DNA from: an uncultured Lachnospiraceae bacterium
Lineage (GTDB): Bacteria > Bacillota > Clostridia > Lachnospirales > Lachnospiraceae
Assembly (NCBI GenBank): GCA_905236585.1
Contig: CAJOQZ010000235.1
Coordinates: 1-14,332, forward strand
Length of the DNA: 14,332 bases
Reading direction: 5' to 3'
The notes beneath the pieces were generated by a model that saw only the letters and a program-made list of their open reading frames with translations, had not been told where the DNA came from and did no database searches. Positions 12,237 through 14,332 of this stretch are shown piece after piece. Within the stretch, counting starts at the first letter, position 1. Each line of letters opens with the position of its first letter. Position numbers and translations under genes: made by a program.

Positions 12237-13148
12237 ATGAGAGACGTAATTATCATCGGAAACGGACCGGCGGGGATTACTGCCGCCATATACGGGGTGC
12301 GTGCGGGACTCGATACGCTTTTGGTGTCGGATGCGCCGAACGGCGGCGGGCAGATCGCGACGACATATGAAGTGGACAATTACCCGGGACTTTTGCATAT
12401 CGGGGGGATGGAACTCGGCGATAAGTTTCTCGACCATGCCAAGGAACTTGGCGTGGAAGAATTGACGGCGCGTGTTCACGAGATCCGCACGGAGGGCGAT
12501 CATAGGGTCGTTGTGACGGAAGGAGAAGAACTTCCAACGAAAACGGTCATTATTGCGACGGGCGCTGACCACAGCAAGTTAGGCGTGCCGGGAGAGACGG
12601 AACTGACCGGAAAGGGCGTATCCTACTGCGCGACCTGTGACGGCGCCTTTTTCCGCAAACGCACCGTAGCGGTTGTCGGCGGAGGAGACGTTGCGCTGGG
12701 GGATGCGATCTTTTTATCCCGGTTTGCGGCAAAAGTATATCTGATCCACCGGAGGGATGAATTTAGGGGCGCGAAGAGCCTGCAGGATCAGGTCAAGGAA
12801 AAGGAGAATATTGAAATCCTTTACAGCACGGTCGTGACGGAAGTGATCGGAACGGAAGCGGTGGAGAAACTGCGCATCAAAAATGTTAAAACAAATGAAG
12901 AAAGCGATCTTGTCGTCAACGGCGTCTTTATGGCGGTCGGCATCAAGCCGAATTTGGATTCGCTTGTGGGCTTGCCGGAGCGCAATGAAGCGGGCTACAT
13001 TATTGCGGGAGAGACTTGTGAGACGAGCATTCCGGGCATTTTCGCTGCGGGCGACGTCCGCGCCAAGCAGCTGCGGCAGGTAATTACCGCTGCCGCGGAC
13101 GGGGCGAACGCGGTTACCTCCGCAGAGCGTTATATCACGCAGGGGTAA
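12237..13148 (+). CDS. trxB: Thioredoxin-disulfide reductase
   Basis: This 303-residue flavoenzyme would reduce thioredoxin with NADPH in the cytosol. The FAD-binding GNGPAGITAAIYGVRAG lies at 8-24, the redox CATC at 131-134 (followed by DGAFFR), the NADPH-binding VVGGGDVALGDA next, and HRRDEFRGAK supplies the arginines expected for the NADPH 2'-phosphate. GIKPN and the C-terminal FAAGDVR complete the family pattern. The start at ATG 12237 is preferred because GAAAGGGGA lies before it and the product begins MRDVIIIGNG; an upstream in-frame start would overlap the promoter. In the second motif GGGD is followed by VA rather than the more frequent SA, which is minor. A terminator follows closely and trxB appears monocistronic. 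Confidence 0.95.
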   Translation: MRDVIIIGNGPAGITAAIYGVRAGLDTLLVSDAPNGGGQIATTYEVDNYPGLLHIGGMELGDKFLDHAKELGVEELTARVHEIRTEGDHRVVVTEGEELPTKTVIIATGADHSKLGVPGETELTGKGVSYCATCDGAFFRKRTVAVVGGGDVALGDAIFLSRFAAKVYLIHRRDEFRGAKSLQDQVKEKENIEILYSTVVTEVIGTEAVEKLRIKNVKTNEESDLVVNGVFMAVGIKPNLDSLVGLPERNEAGYIIAGETCETSIPGIFAAGDVRAKQLRQVITAAADGANAVTSAERYITQG

Positions 13149-13177
13149 ATGTGCCTGTCCAAATGCTTTTATGTTGA

Positions 13178-13223
13178 GAACAAACAACACTTGTGCAAAT
13201 TGCACAAGTGTTTTCTTTGGTTC
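13178..13223 (+). terminator. trxB terminator, possibly a core-less derivative of the hairpin repeat
   Basis: AACACTTGTGCAA (13186-13198) and TTGCACAAGTGTT (13200-13212) form a near-perfect palindrome, followed by TTCTTT, giving an intrinsic terminator 30 bases after trxB. Its 5' flank GTTGAGAACAAACA is identical to that of repeat copy 3, and GGTTCCC follows, but the conserved GAGG core and AGGCAAGA are absent. Confidence 0.75.
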
Positions 13224-13262
13224 CCATGTCGGTTTCGTAAAAATTTCACAAATGTTACAGCC

Positions 13263-13290
13263 TTGACATATTTGTTTCAGGTGTTATAAT
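13263..13290 (+). promoter_or_regulatory. Sigma-A-like promoter of the SH3-domain protein gene
   Basis: TTGACA (13263-13268) and TATAAT (13285-13290) are both perfect, with a 16-base spacer. The transcription start would fall near 13297, some 78 bases before the ATG. Confidence 0.7.
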
Positions 13291-13305
13291 AATTTGCGTA
13301 AGAAA

Positions 13306-13322
13306 TGTAACAAATTTGTAAC
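13306..13322 (+). promoter_or_regulatory. Candidate WalR box
   Basis: TGTAAC, five bases, TGTAAC exactly fits the known WalR (YycF) consensus TGTWAH-N5-TGTWAH. It lies about 10-25 bases downstream of the predicted transcription start, a position more usual for repression than activation. WalR controls cell-wall hydrolase genes, which suits the product encoded next. A single half-site TGTTAC occurs at 13253-13258. Confidence 0.5.
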
Positions 13323-13374
13323 AAACTCTTGAAACAGATCACAGGGTAGAAAACCATTTGGAGGTTTTAGAAAT

Positions 13375-14332
13375 ATGAACCGGAACCACAAAGTAAGAAA
13401 TATGACATTCGGGATTGCGGCGGGCGCTATAGCCGCTACGGCGGCAGCCGGATTCGTATCGCTGGATGTCGAAGCGGCGCCGTTTGCCGGTGCAACGTCC
13501 GTTATTTCCTACACGGCAACGGAAAGCAGCAAGCCGGTAGATACGGCGGCGGAGAAATCCACTAAGAACAGTACGATTGCGGGGGCAAATCAGGCGATCG
13601 CAAGCATTTTGGCGGAGGCGAAGGCAAGCACGACGTTTGCCGCGGAAGATACGGTTTTGTCGGCGGATAGCGATGCCGCGGTTTCCAAAGAGACGCAGAG
13701 CCTTGCGATTGCGCAGATCGCGGAAGATGATTATGTCAATGTAAGAAGCGGCGCAAGCGCGGACAGCGAAGTGGTCGGGCTGCTGCATATGAACAATGTG
13801 GCGACGGTCGAGGAAGAAGTGGACGGCTGGTACAAGATCACGTCCGGCAATGTGTCGGGATTTGTAAAGTCGGATTTCCTCGCGGTTGACGACGAGGATC
13901 TTTTGAATGAGGCGAAGACGACGACGGCGTCCGTGAATGCGGATACGCTGTATATCCGTAACGAGCGTTCGAAAAATTCCGAAGTTTTAGGCATGATTTC
14001 GGGCGGGGAAGAACTTGTCGTTTTAGATGATTCGGATGACGAATGGGTGAAAGTCGAGACGGAAACCGGCGAAGGATATGTTGCGGCGGAATATGTTACG
14101 GTGGAGATCAACTATTCTTACGGCGAGACGTTAGAGGAGTTTGAGGACCGCATCGAAGAAGAGGAAGAGGCGGACCGCCTGGCGGAAGAAGCCGTAGCAA
14201 AAGCCGAGGCAGAGAAGAAGGCGAAGGAAGAAGAAAAGAAGGCAAAGGAAGACACGTTGGAAAGAGAAGAAGCATTGAAAAAAGAGAAAGGGGAATGGTT
14301 GAAGAGAGAAGCAGAAATGAAGCGAGAGATAG
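13375..14332 (+). CDS. Exported SH3-domain cell-wall protein (3' end outside window)
   Basis: The frame opens at ATG 13375 behind TTGGAGG and runs off the window after 319 residues. A signal peptide is visible: basic MNRNHKVRN, then a hydrophobic TFGIAAGAIAATAAAGFVSL, with probable cleavage near VEAA. A Ser/Ala/Thr-rich stretch follows. Two bacterial SH3 domains come next, about residues 118-172 (DDYVNVRSGASADSEVVGLL, GWYKI, GFVKSDFL) and 182-243 (ADTLYIRNERSKNSEVLGMI, EWVKVET, GYVAAEYV). The last part is a highly charged Glu/Lys/Ala coiled coil (EAEKKAKEEEKKAKED). In this architecture a C-terminal NlpC/P60 endopeptidase is common, which would make it a peptidoglycan hydrolase; that domain, if present, is beyond the window. 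The candidate WalR box fits that role. Confidence 0.85.
   Translation, partial: MNRNHKVRNMTFGIAAGAIAATAAAGFVSLDVEAAPFAGATSVISYTATESSKPVDTAAEKSTKNSTIAGANQAIASILAEAKASTTFAAEDTVLSADSDAAVSKETQSLAIAQIAEDDYVNVRSGASADSEVVGLLHMNNVATVEEEVDGWYKITSGNVSGFVKSDFLAVDDEDLLNEAKTTTASVNADTLYIRNERSKNSEVLGMISGGEELVVLDDSDDEWVKVETETGEGYVAAEYVTVEINYSYGETLEEFEDRIEEEEEADRLAEEAVAKAEAEKKAKEEEKKAKEDTLEREEALKKEKGEWLKREAEMKREI

Overview
The window looks like chromosomal DNA from a motile, Gram-positive anaerobe of the Clostridia, most likely Lachnospiraceae. That placement is inferred from the dnaE end / pfkA / SpoU methyltransferase run, the clostridial type of phosphofructokinase, the surface-protein fragment with a VWYK-type Ig-like repeat, a YjfB-type motility protein, and strong AGGAGG ribosome sites with sigma-A-like promoters.

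Layout. Bases 1-443 are the 3' end of dnaE on the + strand. Bases 699-3636 are a tightly packed operon: pfkA, a SpoU-family RNA methyltransferase, an unknown 87-residue protein, a small alarmone synthetase and a DUF1902/HicB-like antitoxin, with stops and starts touching or overlapping except for about 15 bases before the synthetase. Bases 3636-6385 are a decayed accessory islet. It holds a frameshifted hicA remnant fused to the end of a sortase-type surface protein, an apparently intact PIN-domain toxin-antitoxin pair, a tiny-protein plus truncated acetyltransferase-like pair (with a 39-base echo upstream), and an orphan gene tail. Bases 6433-7050 (minus) encode a 205-residue unknown protein behind a very good sigma-D (flagellar) promoter. 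Bases 7495-11650 (+) hold an internally deleted MATE transporter, an M20 aminoacyl-histidine dipeptidase, an acyl-ACP thioesterase, a CvfB-like S1 protein and RidA. A YjfB-type motility gene follows on the minus strand, then trxB (+), and finally the start of an exported SH3-domain, coiled-coil protein cut by the window end, with a perfect WalR-type box near its promoter.

The most interesting signal is a dispersed structured repeat of about 76-80 bases. Three full copies (504-582, 7330-7405, 12022-12099) lie in the same orientation, each just upstream of a sigma-A-like promoter (pfkA, MATE, trxB). The arms differ between copies but stay complementary, while the core and the trailing AGGCAAGA are conserved. 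A 3'-half copy with the same spacing abuts dnaE (451-492), and a possible core-less derivative serves as the trxB terminator (13178-13223). The 3' half can also fold on itself through UUGCC/GGCAA, and this pairing covaries to CUGCC/GGCAG in the half copy. I do not recognise the family; it may be a structured RNA or a mobile palindromic element.

A second theme is gene decay by short deletions. The hicA, surface-protein, acetyltransferase-like, orphan-tail and MATE loci are all broken within about 4.5 kb, while the neighbouring core genes look intact.
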